From NCBI RefSeq assembly GCF_009664975.1, contig NZ_WJXB01000003.1, forward strand, positions 62,001 through 126,000: 64,000 bases of DNA. The letters run 5' to 3'. Origin of the DNA: Paenibacillus monticola. Lineage in GTDB: Bacteria > Bacillota > Bacilli > Paenibacillales > Paenibacillaceae. The translations under genes and the position numbers were made by a program. A model generated the notes under the pieces. It saw only the letters and a list, made by a program, of their open reading frames with translations. It was not told where the DNA came from and did no database searches. Positions within the stretch are counted from its first letter, which is position 1, and every line of letters starts with the position of its first letter. Below, piece by piece: positions 41,019 through 49,593 of this stretch.

Positions 41019-42083
41019 TTACTGCACGAGCACCAGCTTCTCTTTTGGAAAATAAACCGTAACACGTTGCCCTTGTCTAAAAGGTTCTTCCATCTCCTGA
41101 TTGACGGTAAATGTACCCAGCTCCGTCTCCACCTCATATTGATAGCTGCGGCCAAGATACGTACTAACCTGCACGGTTCCCGGCAGCGTATTGCTTACCA
41201 ATTTGGAATCTACGACGTTAACCAGCAACTGCAGATCGTCAGGCCGAATTGCACCCAACAGCCCCTTATTCCCGGCTCCATTCAGCCGTTTTACCGCTTG
41301 AAAATTAAACCCTTTGGTGGATAGCTCGATATCCTCACCTTCATCATTCCGGTTCTCAAACGAGATGAAATTGCCAAAACCGATAAAGCGGGCCACATAT
41401 TCACTGGCTGGATATTTAAAAATCGCGGCCGGATGATCGAGCTGTTCTATCTTGCCTTGATTCATAACTGCTACCTGATCGGAGATCGAGAAGCATTCCT
41501 CTTGATCATGGGAGACGTAAACGGTTGTAATTCCCAGCTCTTGTTGAATCCGGCGGATCTCGACGCGCATATTGACCCGCAGGTTGGCATCCAGATTACT
41601 AAGCGGCTCGTCGAAGAGGAGCAAATCGGGCTCAATGACAAGCGCTCTGGCAATCGCGACCCGTTGCCGCTGACCCCCAGACAAGCTCTGCGGGAGCCGT
41701 TTCTCAAAATCGTTCAGGCTGACAATGTCGAGCATGCGCAGAACCCGCTTCTTGACTTCCGCTTCCTTCAGCTTGCGCAGCCGCAAACCAAACGCCACAT
41801 TGTCGTATACCGACATATGAGGAAACAGCGCATAGCTCTGAAATACAAAGCCGAAATTCCGCTTGTTCACGGGAACATGGGTATAGTCCTGTCCAGAGAA
41901 CATGAATTTGCCCTGTTCGGCATTCAAGAATCCGGCAATCAGGCGCAGGGTCGTTGTTTTGCCGCAGCCGCTGGGGCCGAGCAGGGAAAGAAGTTGACCT
42001 TTTTCCAACTGCAGATTGAAATCTTCCAATATAAAATGGTTGTCGTAAGCAACCGATACCTGTTCAAGGCTTAAGAGTGCCAT
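41019..42083 (-). CDS. ABC importer ATP-binding protein (PotA-type)
   Basis: A 354-residue ATPase of the spermidine/iron/thiamine (PotA/FbpC) class. Walker A is GPSGCGKTT, the signature is SLSGGQRQRVAIARAL and Walker B is LLLFDEPLSNLD. A C-terminal TOBE-like domain (about 280-350) contains GLLGAIRPDDLQLL. It powers the two permeases encoded 16 bases upstream. ATG 42083 follows GGAGGCAC. Confidence 0.93.
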   Translation of the reverse strand: MALLSLEQVSVAYDNHFILEDFNLQLEKGQLLSLLGPSGCGKTTTLRLIAGFLNAEQGKFMFSGQDYTHVPVNKRNFGFVFQSYALFPHMSVYDNVAFGLRLRKLKEAEVKKRVLRMLDIVSLNDFEKRLPQSLSGGQRQRVAIARALVIEPDLLLFDEPLSNLDANLRVNMRVEIRRIQQELGITTVYVSHDQEECFSISDQVAVMNQGKIEQLDHPAAIFKYPASEYVARFIGFGNFISFENRNDEGEDIELSTKGFNFQAVKRLNGAGNKGLLGAIRPDDLQLLVNVVDSKLVSNTLPGTVQVSTYLGRSYQYEVETELGTFTVNQEMEEPFRQGQRVTVYFPKEKLVLVQ

Positions 42084-42098
42084 TCACGTGTGCCTCCG

Positions 42099-42887
42099 TT
42101 ATCGTTTGGTAAAATAGGCGAATCCCATCAGCCGTTCGATGATGAACATCAGGGCTGCTGTCAGTACCATCAGGATGACCGAAATGGCCGCAATCGTCGG
42201 GTCAAAATAATTCTGCACATAGGTCAGCATCTGTATCGGCAATGTGCTCACGCCCGGCCCGGTCATAAATACGGAAATGTCCACGTTGTTGAAAGACTCC
42301 AGGAAAGCGATCAGAATAGCCGCCATGATGCCGGAGCGAATATTGGGCAACACAATTTTGTAAAAGGTATATAACCGCCCTGCCCCCAGGCTCTGTGCTG
42401 CCTCTTCCACGGCAAAATCAAAATTCGCCAGGCTGGAAGCAATCACTCGAATAATAAAGGGAAGCATGATTACCGTGTGTCCGATCAGCAGTCCGGCATA
42501 GATCGGCAGTCCGTAGACCACAATCAAATAGCGGAGCAGCGTAAAGCCGAGCACTATTCCGGGAATCAGCACCGGTGACAGGAACAGCGCATTGAGCGTA
42601 TCCCGACCGCGGAAGCTGAACCGGCTGAGCGCATAGGCCGCAGGCACACCCAGCAATAGTGCAAGCAGATTGCCCAGCATAGAGACGATGACCGAGGTCT
42701 TGAATGTCTCCATAAACATACTCACTTCAAAAATATTCTTATACCAGCGCAATGAAAAGCCCTCAGGGGGGAATTTCAGGATGGTGCCCGGCTCAAAAGA
42801 AGTGACCGAAATAATCGCGAGCGGGCCCAGTAAAAATATAAAGACCAGCAGCGTGTATAGTGATAACGCGCGGTTTCCTTCCTTCAT
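42099..42887 (-). CDS. ABC importer permease (PotC-type)
   Basis: A 262-residue inner-membrane subunit with six helices. The cytoplasmic EAA loop is VEEAAQSLGAGRLYTFYKIVLPNIRSGIMAA, the ATPase contact. It pairs with the other permease 4 bases upstream. ATG 42887 follows GGGGTGAGAAC. Confidence 0.92.
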   Translation of the reverse strand: MKEGNRALSLYTLLVFIFLLGPLAIISVTSFEPGTILKFPPEGFSLRWYKNIFEVSMFMETFKTSVIVSMLGNLLALLLGVPAAYALSRFSFRGRDTLNALFLSPVLIPGIVLGFTLLRYLIVVYGLPIYAGLLIGHTVIMLPFIIRVIASSLANFDFAVEEAAQSLGAGRLYTFYKIVLPNIRSGIMAAILIAFLESFNNVDISVFMTGPGVSTLPIQMLTYVQNYFDPTIAAISVILMVLTAALMFIIERLMGFAYFTKR

Positions 42888-42891
42888 GTTC

Positions 42892-43713
42892 TCACCCCTT
42901 CGGATTTAATCGGTTGGCCCATTTATTCATCAGACCCACGACCACAAACGTTATGACAATCATAATCACGGCGATCACTGACGCCGCCTGCCAATCATTA
43001 AGGGTCATGGCATTCTGATACAGAAAGGTTGATATGACCCGCTCCTTGCCGCCAAGCAGCGCAGGTGTCGTATACGCCGTCAAGCTGCCGACAAAGACAA
43101 GGATGCTGCCAATGATGAGTCCTGGCACGGTCAGCGGGAAGATAATTTTGCGGAACGCTGTAAAGGAAGATGCACCTAGACTTCGCGCAGCCAAGACCAG
43201 CTCGTAATCCAGATTCTCCATCACACCGAGCAGCGTAATAATAATCAACGGCAGGAACAGATGCACTAGTCCAACCATCATCGCTACAGGGGTATACATG
43301 ATTTCCAAGGGATCATGAATCAGCCCGGTACTCAGCAGAAAAGTATTCAGCAGCCCTTTTTTACCGAGAATAATCATCCAGCTGAAGGAACGAACCACGG
43401 GGCTCGTCAACAGCGGGAAGATCGCCAGTGCAAGCAGAATGCTTTTCTTGCGGGCACTGGTGCGGGAAATATAATAGGCTGCCGGATAACCGAGCACTAC
43501 ACATACAAGCGTTGTTACAACACTAACCCGCAGCGTTGTGAACAGGATTCGATTAAAGTACCCGTCCCGAAAAAAATGGAGATAACCCTCCAGCGTCAGC
43601 TGCCCGTCCTGCACAAAGGTTGAAGCGATAGTCAACATGATTGGAATTAGCATAAAGGCTGCCAGAAACAGAATTCCCGGCAGTAGCAGCAGGTACAAGA
43701 ATCTTTTGTTCAT
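42892..43713 (-). CDS. ABC importer permease (PotB-type)
   Basis: A 273-residue six-helix subunit with the EAA loop YELVLAARSLGASSFTAFRKIIFPLTVPGLI. It forms the heterodimeric channel with the following permease. Start ATG 43713 lies 4 bases after the nucleoside hydrolase stop. Confidence 0.92.
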   Translation of the reverse strand: MNKRFLYLLLLPGILFLAAFMLIPIMLTIASTFVQDGQLTLEGYLHFFRDGYFNRILFTTLRVSVVTTLVCVVLGYPAAYYISRTSARKKSILLALAIFPLLTSPVVRSFSWMIILGKKGLLNTFLLSTGLIHDPLEIMYTPVAMMVGLVHLFLPLIIITLLGVMENLDYELVLAARSLGASSFTAFRKIIFPLTVPGLIIGSILVFVGSLTAYTTPALLGGKERVISTFLYQNAMTLNDWQAASVIAVIMIVITFVVVGLMNKWANRLNPKG

Positions 43714-43717
43714 CCTC

Positions 43718-44677
43718 TTACTCCCGTCTTTCAGTCAGCTCTTGGTTTAAGCTATGGATAAAGCCCTCCATAAAAGCGCGGTCATCCACCTCCAGGCAGA
43801 CGCTAACATTAGGTGGCTTGTTCAGACGATTCTGAAAATCGCAAACAGTCTGCCCATCACATAGGTCACTGCGGGTTTCTACATCCACATAATAGTCCTG
43901 CACCGTGACCCATTTGCGGTTCATCGCCACGGCGACAGCCAGCGGGTCATGCAGGGCACAGGCCTGAACGCCATTGCGTTCGAAATACCGCTGCCGGTAA
44001 TCAGCGGTGCTCTGGGTTACATACGCCGCTATTTCGGGATTGCGCAATCTGTCAATATCCACTGTCGTAAGCAACGCCTGACGCGTGACATCGAGTCCTA
44101 CCAGCGTAAGCCGTTCAAAACCGGCTTGGAGCACTTGCTTCCCGGCTTCAGGATCGACATACATGTTGTATTCTGCCGTAGGAGTTATGTTGCCGAAGCC
44201 CTTCACTACACCGCCCATGATAATTACCTCAGCGGTATGCTGCACTAGCTCAGGACATTTCTGTAGCACCTGCGCCAGATTGGTGAGTGGAGCGGTCATG
44301 ATCAGCGTGACCTCTCCGGGCTGCGCCAGTACCTGGCGGATGATGAAATCAGCAGCCGCCTCTGCTTCTGCTTCCTTAAGGACAGGCATATCTGCCAGTG
44401 CCCCGCCAATCCCGTCACGGCCATGTACGTTATGCTCGAAGAACGGCTCGCGCTTAAGCGGTTTGCTGGCGCCACGGTAGACCGGTATCTCAGCAGACAC
44501 GCCGAGCAATTGCAGAATTTTGCAAGTATTCTCGGTGGCCTGATCCAGTGAAACATTGCCGCTTACCGTGGTAATACCCAGAATATCGAACTGTCCGCTT
44601 GTTACCGCCAGCATGATGGCTAGTGCATCGTCCACACCTGTATCCACATCCAAAATTACTTTTTTACGTGCTGTCAT
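43718..44677 (-). CDS. Nucleoside hydrolase (inosine-uridine preferring type)
   Basis: A 319-residue enzyme that splits the N-glycosidic bond of ribonucleosides to base and ribose. The calcium-binding N-terminus is VILDVDTGVDDALAIMLA, with the family DxDxGxDD pattern at residues 10-17. The catalytic-site region includes HGRDGIGG, the transport/metal segment is PTAEYNMYVDPEAG, and HDPLAVAVA lies near the end. Placed between the binding protein and the permeases, it ties the importer to nucleoside use. Confidence 0.94.
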   Translation of the reverse strand: MTARKKVILDVDTGVDDALAIMLAVTSGQFDILGITTVSGNVSLDQATENTCKILQLLGVSAEIPVYRGASKPLKREPFFEHNVHGRDGIGGALADMPVLKEAEAEAAADFIIRQVLAQPGEVTLIMTAPLTNLAQVLQKCPELVQHTAEVIIMGGVVKGFGNITPTAEYNMYVDPEAGKQVLQAGFERLTLVGLDVTRQALLTTVDIDRLRNPEIAAYVTQSTADYRQRYFERNGVQACALHDPLAVAVAMNRKWVTVQDYYVDVETRSDLCDGQTVCDFQNRLNKPPNVSVCLEVDDRAFMEGFIHSLNQELTERRE

Positions 44678-44679
44678 CC

Positions 44680-45786
44680 TTAACCGCCAATCTCACGATT
44701 AAAGCGGTCGGTCCATTCGGTAATGTTCTGGTTCACAAATTTCATATCCAGCTTACGCAGCTTGCCGATCACATCCGCACCATATGTAACACCTTGTGCT
44801 TCCTCTTCAGTCAGCACCACTTCAGTATTTACGGGTGAATCTATTTTGCCCTTGGCTGATTTCTCCTGTACTTCCTTGCTAAGCTGCCAGTTAATAAAAG
44901 CTTCAGCCAATTCTTTGTTATCCGTTCCTTTTACCACGTTAAGTGTATTCATTACCGCATAAGCACCTTCGGAAGGAGCTACGAATACAGCAGCTGGAAT
45001 CGCAGCCTTCAAGTCCTTGAAGTACATTTCCATAATCGGACCTCCGGCAATTTCCTCCTGGGCAAACATATTTACATATTCCGAAGTCTGGCTGTAATAT
45101 TTAACTACATTACTATCCAGTTCTTTCAGCTTAGCATAGGCTTGGTCTTCATTAAATTCAGTGCTGCCCGAGACAACGGAAGCCGCATCTACGATCATCG
45201 GACCTGCAGTTGCCGTAATAGCAGGAAGGGTTAGATTCTTAGGAAAAGCCGTCCAAAGATCCTTCCATGATTTCACTTCACCCTTAACCAGTGCCGGGTT
45301 ATAGGCGATTCCGAGGCGGCCGATGGTGTAAGCCGGGCCATAGTCTTCGCCAAGCGGTGCTTTCGCAAGATCATAAATACTGTCGATATTCGGAATGTTG
45401 GCACGGTCTACTTTTTCGAACAGATCCTCGTCAATCGCCTGCTGCGCATAATAGTCCGACAGGTAGATAACATCAACATCGGAGCTGCCTTGGCGGATTT
45501 TATTCAAACGTTCGGCATTGTTGCCGATTTCGACGACGATTTTGACATTATATTCTTTTTCAAAGGGTTCATATACAGCTTCCTTAAAGAAATCCTCCGA
45601 AAATCCCCAAGTGGAGATAACCAGATCTTTAGCTGCCGGTTTGTCTGTCTCCTGTGCTACTGCATTGTTAGTTGTTGTGTTAGTGGTTGCACTATTTGCT
45701 CCATTGGTGTTATTACCGGATGTGCCGCATGCTGTCAGTGCTGCCGTAAGCGTAAATGCCAAGACCGTACCCATTATTTTGTTCAT
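44680..45786 (-). CDS. Extracellular solute-binding lipoprotein (PotD-type)
   Basis: A 368-residue binding protein of the PotD/FbpA class. The lipoprotein signal is MNKIMGTVLAFTLTAALTAC with the lipobox LTAC at the cut site, then an Asn/Thr-rich linker. Mature blocks include VISTWGFSEDFFKEAVYEPFEKEYNVKIVVEIGNN and GRLGIAYNPALVKGEVKSWKDLW. ATG 45786 with AGGGAGG upstream is preferred over 45846. It is the first gene of the purine-salvage operon. The substrate is inferred from the operon, not from binding residues. Confidence 0.92.
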   Translation of the reverse strand: MNKIMGTVLAFTLTAALTACGTSGNNTNGANSATTNTTTNNAVAQETDKPAAKDLVISTWGFSEDFFKEAVYEPFEKEYNVKIVVEIGNNAERLNKIRQGSSDVDVIYLSDYYAQQAIDEDLFEKVDRANIPNIDSIYDLAKAPLGEDYGPAYTIGRLGIAYNPALVKGEVKSWKDLWTAFPKNLTLPAITATAGPMIVDAASVVSGSTEFNEDQAYAKLKELDSNVVKYYSQTSEYVNMFAQEEIAGGPIMEMYFKDLKAAIPAAVFVAPSEGAYAVMNTLNVVKGTDNKELAEAFINWQLSKEVQEKSAKGKIDSPVNTEVVLTEEEAQGVTYGADVIGKLRKLDMKFVNQNITEWTDRFNREIGG

Positions 45787-45884
45787 GATTATTGACCTCC
45801 CTGATTTGGTTGATTCGGTGAACTTTAAGCTGTAATCTCCCCACACCTCCCGATCGTAGTCAACTTCGCATTACCTATTTTTTC

Positions 45885-45932
45885 CATAAAAAAGAGAAAA
45901 GTATTCTTGTAGGAACAAGAACACTTTCCTCT
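45885..45932 (-). terminator. Terminator upstream of the purine-salvage operon
   Basis: AGAGGAAAGTGTTCTTG pairs with CAAGAATACTTTTCTCT (two mismatches) around a 6-base loop, then TTTTTT. It ends the DUF2294 transcript or attenuates read-through. Confidence 0.8.
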
Positions 45933-46017
45933 GTGTAAACAAAGTAAAGAGGTACCCGTTATAAAAGGACGGTCTTCGTTTAAGATAGATCAAAAACGAA
46001 AATCCGTGATGATATCA

Positions 46018-46362
46018 TCACTCACCAGCCAATACCATATTCGTAAAAGCCCATTGTGTCGGTGCATCATAATCCCGAAGCAGAACCTCGATGTTCAACC
46101 CCATCTCATCCTCAAGTCTTTCCTTGAATTTCTTCTTAAACAGCAGTGACATGCGAAAATCCACTTCCTGCTTAAGCTCAGGTGCCTCGCCCTCAAGTGC
46201 TGTAGAACGGGGGGACCTGCGATGTTTGGCGTGAAAGGTGATGACCCGCTGATCAACCGTTACGCGAAGCAGAGTCGTACCAAAACCAAATAATTCCTTG
46301 GATAGCTCGTTGTAGATCTGGCACATCTTCTTCCTGTTCTCCGTACTGTCCAGCTCTGCCAT
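46018..46362 (-). CDS. DUF2294 family protein
   Basis: A 114-residue protein of DUF2294, function unknown. The sequence MAELDSTENRKKMCQIYNELSKELFGFGTTLLRVTVDQRVITFHAK, then MSLLFKKKFKERLEDEMG, follows the family. ATG 46362 with AAGGTGG upstream is preferred over a longer frame to 46395. It is probably monocistronic, between the operon downstream and the solute-binding gene upstream on the same strand. Confidence 0.82.
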   Translation of the reverse strand: MAELDSTENRKKMCQIYNELSKELFGFGTTLLRVTVDQRVITFHAKHRRSPRSTALEGEAPELKQEVDFRMSLLFKKKFKERLEDEMGLNIEVLLRDYDAPTQWAFTNMVLAGE

Positions 46363-46507
46363 GGAACCACCTTCAAAAAACGAAATATCGTACATTCATA
46401 TCGATAATTAATGTTATTATACATAAAATTTATATATCCGGCAAGAAAAAAGCCATACTTAACATGAAAGTGACGCCAAACACGAACATTGAACGATTAC
46501 AGCCCAG

Positions 46508-48175
46508 TCACTTTCCGTTAACAATAACCGTAACTTCTTGCGTAATTCTATCCCCACCTTGGCTTCTCCATTTCGCTACAAAATGATCAAATTCACTAAG
46601 TGGAGCATCTCCTACAATAATATTGAGGAAGGTCTCACTTTCCAGCTTCTGCAATGCCGGCCATTTGCTCTGCATGAGCAGAGTATTGCCATAAAAGACG
46701 CTGCGAACCCCCTCTATAGCTGTTGAGGTCAATACGGCCGCTCCGTATTTATAAGCATTGGCAACCTTCCAGCCCTCCAGATTCTTCTTTGGCTGTTCAG
46801 TATCTGCCATCCACTGATCATAGATGACTCGCGTATCCGGGTCCAGCGTATCTGGATCAATCTTATTATGCAACGTCTGCTGGATGTCGGTATAATGTTT
46901 CTCGATAGCATCAGAGTAATCAAGCAGAAGGTCGAACGGATAGTAGGCCCGTGGCTGAATGCCTGTCTGTGCGGAGAAATCATCCAGCTTCTTAACCTCC
47001 TCCTGGTTAGGGTCCTGCCGTCTTTCCAATCTGGTAAAAACATTAAGCAGCTTCACTACAGCCTCCGGATGCTTATAGCCTTTGCGCACAACCAAATATC
47101 GATCGGTTACCGGTGCCATATGAGCCACAAAATTGCCCGAGGCATCGAGCGGAGCCGCATAGGCTCTCCATTCCGCTTTGGTGTCTAGGGCCACCGCTTC
47201 CGACAATGGATAATAGGGCATCCACCACGGACCGAAGAACATGCCTGTCTTCCCCGCTATTATAGGCTCCTGCGTTTCTTTATAGAGCGCAAATTCAGGA
47301 TCAATCAGCCCCCGCTTGTACCAGTCTGCCAGCTTGGCAAGGGCCTGTTTCGTCTCCGGTGTGATTGAGCCATATACTACTTTGCCTGAGCTGTCTTTGA
47401 TCCAGTTCGTCGGGAAAGCATGATAAGCGTTAAAGATCGTATCCAGACCATTCACATGCGGCTTCGTTCCGTAGACAATATTTCTGTAGCCACTCAGGCC
47501 TATCGTATCCCGCTTTCCGTTACCGTCAGGGTCTTTGTTAACGAAGGCTTGGGCAATTGTTTCAATATCGTCGAACGTCTTAGGTGCTTGCAGCTCCAGC
47601 TTCTCCAGCCAATCCTGGCGAATCCAGAGCAAAGATGGAGAATCGGCGTTAATAGCTACATTGGGCAGACCGTACAATTTCCCATTCCGGGTAGCATCGT
47701 TCAGTGCTTCACCTTTCGTTGAATCATACATGTCCTTAATTAATTCGGAACCATAATTCTTATAGGTCTCTGTTAAATCTTCGATCAGGTCATTATCAAT
47801 CAGCTTCTTCAATTGATCACGATCCACGACCATCGCATCTGGAAGATCGTTGCTGTCAATCGCCAGCTGCGCTTTTTGCGTGAACGCCTCTTCGCCCTTT
47901 GCTTCCCAGGAATGAACCACTTTGATATTCGTGATGCTCTCCAAATAACGGGTGATCGGATTATTATCATTGCTGTCGCCCGTGTTAAGTCGGGAATCGG
48001 GAACCTTGAACCCAATGCGCATCACTACCGGATCGGCATATTTCCCATACGCAGCAGTCTCGGCATTGCTCCCTCCCTGTGAGAGATTACCCAAATGGCT
48101 AGGTTCTTTGTTGTCGCGGCAAGCCGTGAGAGAGAGCAGCAAGAGGACAAGCAGAATATATCCTCTCCAATTCAT
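46508..48175 (-). CDS. Extracellular solute-binding lipoprotein (LplA/YtcQ-type)
   Basis: A 555-residue family 1 binding protein. The lipoprotein signal MNWRGYILLVLLLLSLTAC is followed by NITRYLESITNIKVVHSW and a long sugar-binding-protein body (GKLYGLPNVAINADSPSLLWIRQDWLEKL, then DGNGKRDTIGLSGY). Proteins of this size serve oligosaccharide importers. The start overlaps the YesN-type regulator stop by 4 bases. No permease genes are adjacent, so it may be an accessory receptor for the sensor kinase or share a transporter encoded elsewhere. Confidence 0.92.
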   Translation of the reverse strand: MNWRGYILLVLLLLSLTACRDNKEPSHLGNLSQGGSNAETAAYGKYADPVVMRIGFKVPDSRLNTGDSNDNNPITRYLESITNIKVVHSWEAKGEEAFTQKAQLAIDSNDLPDAMVVDRDQLKKLIDNDLIEDLTETYKNYGSELIKDMYDSTKGEALNDATRNGKLYGLPNVAINADSPSLLWIRQDWLEKLELQAPKTFDDIETIAQAFVNKDPDGNGKRDTIGLSGYRNIVYGTKPHVNGLDTIFNAYHAFPTNWIKDSSGKVVYGSITPETKQALAKLADWYKRGLIDPEFALYKETQEPIIAGKTGMFFGPWWMPYYPLSEAVALDTKAEWRAYAAPLDASGNFVAHMAPVTDRYLVVRKGYKHPEAVVKLLNVFTRLERRQDPNQEEVKKLDDFSAQTGIQPRAYYPFDLLLDYSDAIEKHYTDIQQTLHNKIDPDTLDPDTRVIYDQWMADTEQPKKNLEGWKVANAYKYGAAVLTSTAIEGVRSVFYGNTLLMQSKWPALQKLESETFLNIIVGDAPLSEFDHFVAKWRSQGGDRITQEVTVIVNGK

Positions 48176-49593
48176 AACTGTACCCTCCCCTCCGCACGAT
48201 ATTCGCTCGGCAGCTTGCCGATGCGTTCCCGGAACAGCCTGCTGAAATAACGATCATCCTCAAATCCGGATCTGGAGGCAATCTCACAGACGGGAACTGT
48301 TGTCTCCAGCAGCAGTGCTTTAGCCAGCTCCAGCCTCATTCCCCGCAGTGTTTCACCAAAGGATTCCCCCGCAAATCTGGCAAAACATTGGCTGAAATAA
48401 CCACGGCTCATATGAATAGCGGCTGCCACCTCGCCCTGATTGATTTTGTCACCAGCATGGCTTCTCATGTAGCGAACAGCACGGATCAGGCAGGACATTA
48501 CCTCCTTGCTCAGACTAAGCTCCAGCATCCGTCGCCCCACATTATCCGAGAAACGCCGCAACCAATTCTTCCAATGGCACCAGTTCAAGTTACGCCGGAT
48601 GGTCTGCTCCAACTGCTCCGCTTCCTCAGGTTTCAGCAATAATGCACCCCAACTGCTCAACAGAGAATGTCCAAATGCCGGAAAATGATCATATCGGGGC
48701 TTAAGTCGAACTACGTCAGCGACAAACTGATCCCATTCCACCCCATCTGTGGTCCATTTCAAATTATGTGCTAGTTCGAACAACTCCTCCTCTGTGTGGA
48801 GCCGTTGAATAGCTGGTGTCACCATTCCCTCACCCTTCAATTCCTCATAAGTTAATGCAGTCAGTTCCTCGCTACCCGAGCAAACGCTGTAAAAGAGGGT
48901 ATGCTGCAGCTTCGCATTGAACAGCTCCTCAATCTCCTGAAGCGGCTGTCCTCGCAGCCCGCTGACCAGCGCAGTCTGCCAGCGTGTACCCAACTGAGCC
49001 TTAAGCTCTCGCCTGCACTCCTCCTCTGAAATCCGCTGGAGCAGTGGCGATACCCACATCTCCTGAAAAGCAAGCAGCGGATTATTCTTCACCGTTGACA
49101 GCTGAAACAACTCCTCTTCACTCGCCTGCCGTTCCAAAGGAAGGTACAGCAGCGCTTTGTCGGCAGCCATTACCTTGCCCTCTCCACGGAGCAGCACCTC
49201 ACGGGTACTGTCCTCCCACTTCATCCGTTCTACGATACGGCCAATCGTCTCATCGACATTTTCCATCTCCAGCAGTGTCTTGACGATATAATCAACAGCT
49301 CCGAGACGCATGGCTTCCTGAACATAATCGAATTCATGGTGGCAGGTCAGTACTACACAGCGGATGCCAGGGAATCGTAACCTCACCTGTCGGATAAGAT
49401 CAAACCCCGACATGCCCGGCATCGTAATATCCACAAAGAGCAGATCCACCTCCTGCTGCTGGAGCAGTGTAAGTGCGGTTTTGCCATCGCCAGCCTCACC
49501 CACGATCACCACTCCGAAGGATGACCAGTCGATCAGCGATATGAAGCCTTTGCGCACAAGTCGCTCATCATCAACCACTGCAGCTTTAATCAT
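48172..49593 (-). CDS. YesN-type response regulator with AraC output domain
   Basis: A 473-residue regulator. The receiver domain (1-120) has the acidic pair VVDDERL, phospho-acceptor Asp in LLFVDITMPGMSG and Lys in YIVKTLL. A long linker follows. The C-terminal AraC HTH (about 370-470) reads INQGEVAAAIHMSRGYFSQCFARFAGESFGETLRGMR and VCEIASRSGFEDDRYFSRLFRERIGKLPSEYR. It overlaps the kinase gene by 8 bases. It should activate sugar-uptake genes in answer to the YesM-type kinase. Confidence 0.94.
   Translation of the reverse strand: MIKAAVVDDERLVRKGFISLIDWSSFGVVIVGEAGDGKTALTLLQQQEVDLLFVDITMPGMSGFDLIRQVRLRFPGIRCVVLTCHHEFDYVQEAMRLGAVDYIVKTLLEMENVDETIGRIVERMKWEDSTREVLLRGEGKVMAADKALLYLPLERQASEEELFQLSTVKNNPLLAFQEMWVSPLLQRISEEECRRELKAQLGTRWQTALVSGLRGQPLQEIEELFNAKLQHTLFYSVCSGSEELTALTYEELKGEGMVTPAIQRLHTEEELFELAHNLKWTTDGVEWDQFVADVVRLKPRYDHFPAFGHSLLSSWGALLLKPEEAEQLEQTIRRNLNWCHWKNWLRRFSDNVGRRMLELSLSKEVMSCLIRAVRYMRSHAGDKINQGEVAAAIHMSRGYFSQCFARFAGESFGETLRGMRLELAKALLLETTVPVCEIASRSGFEDDRYFSRLFRERIGKLPSEYRAEGRVQL

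Noticed and set aside
45846-46017. Purine riboswitch in front of the purine-salvage operon
   Set aside because: The leader contains a plain terminator hairpin; the conserved purine-aptamer loop sequences are not present.
46477-46490. PurBox-like CACGAACATT upstream of the DUF2294 gene
   Set aside because: Two consensus positions fail, no inverted partner box is found at the usual distance, and the purine operon itself starts 700 bases downstream behind a terminator.
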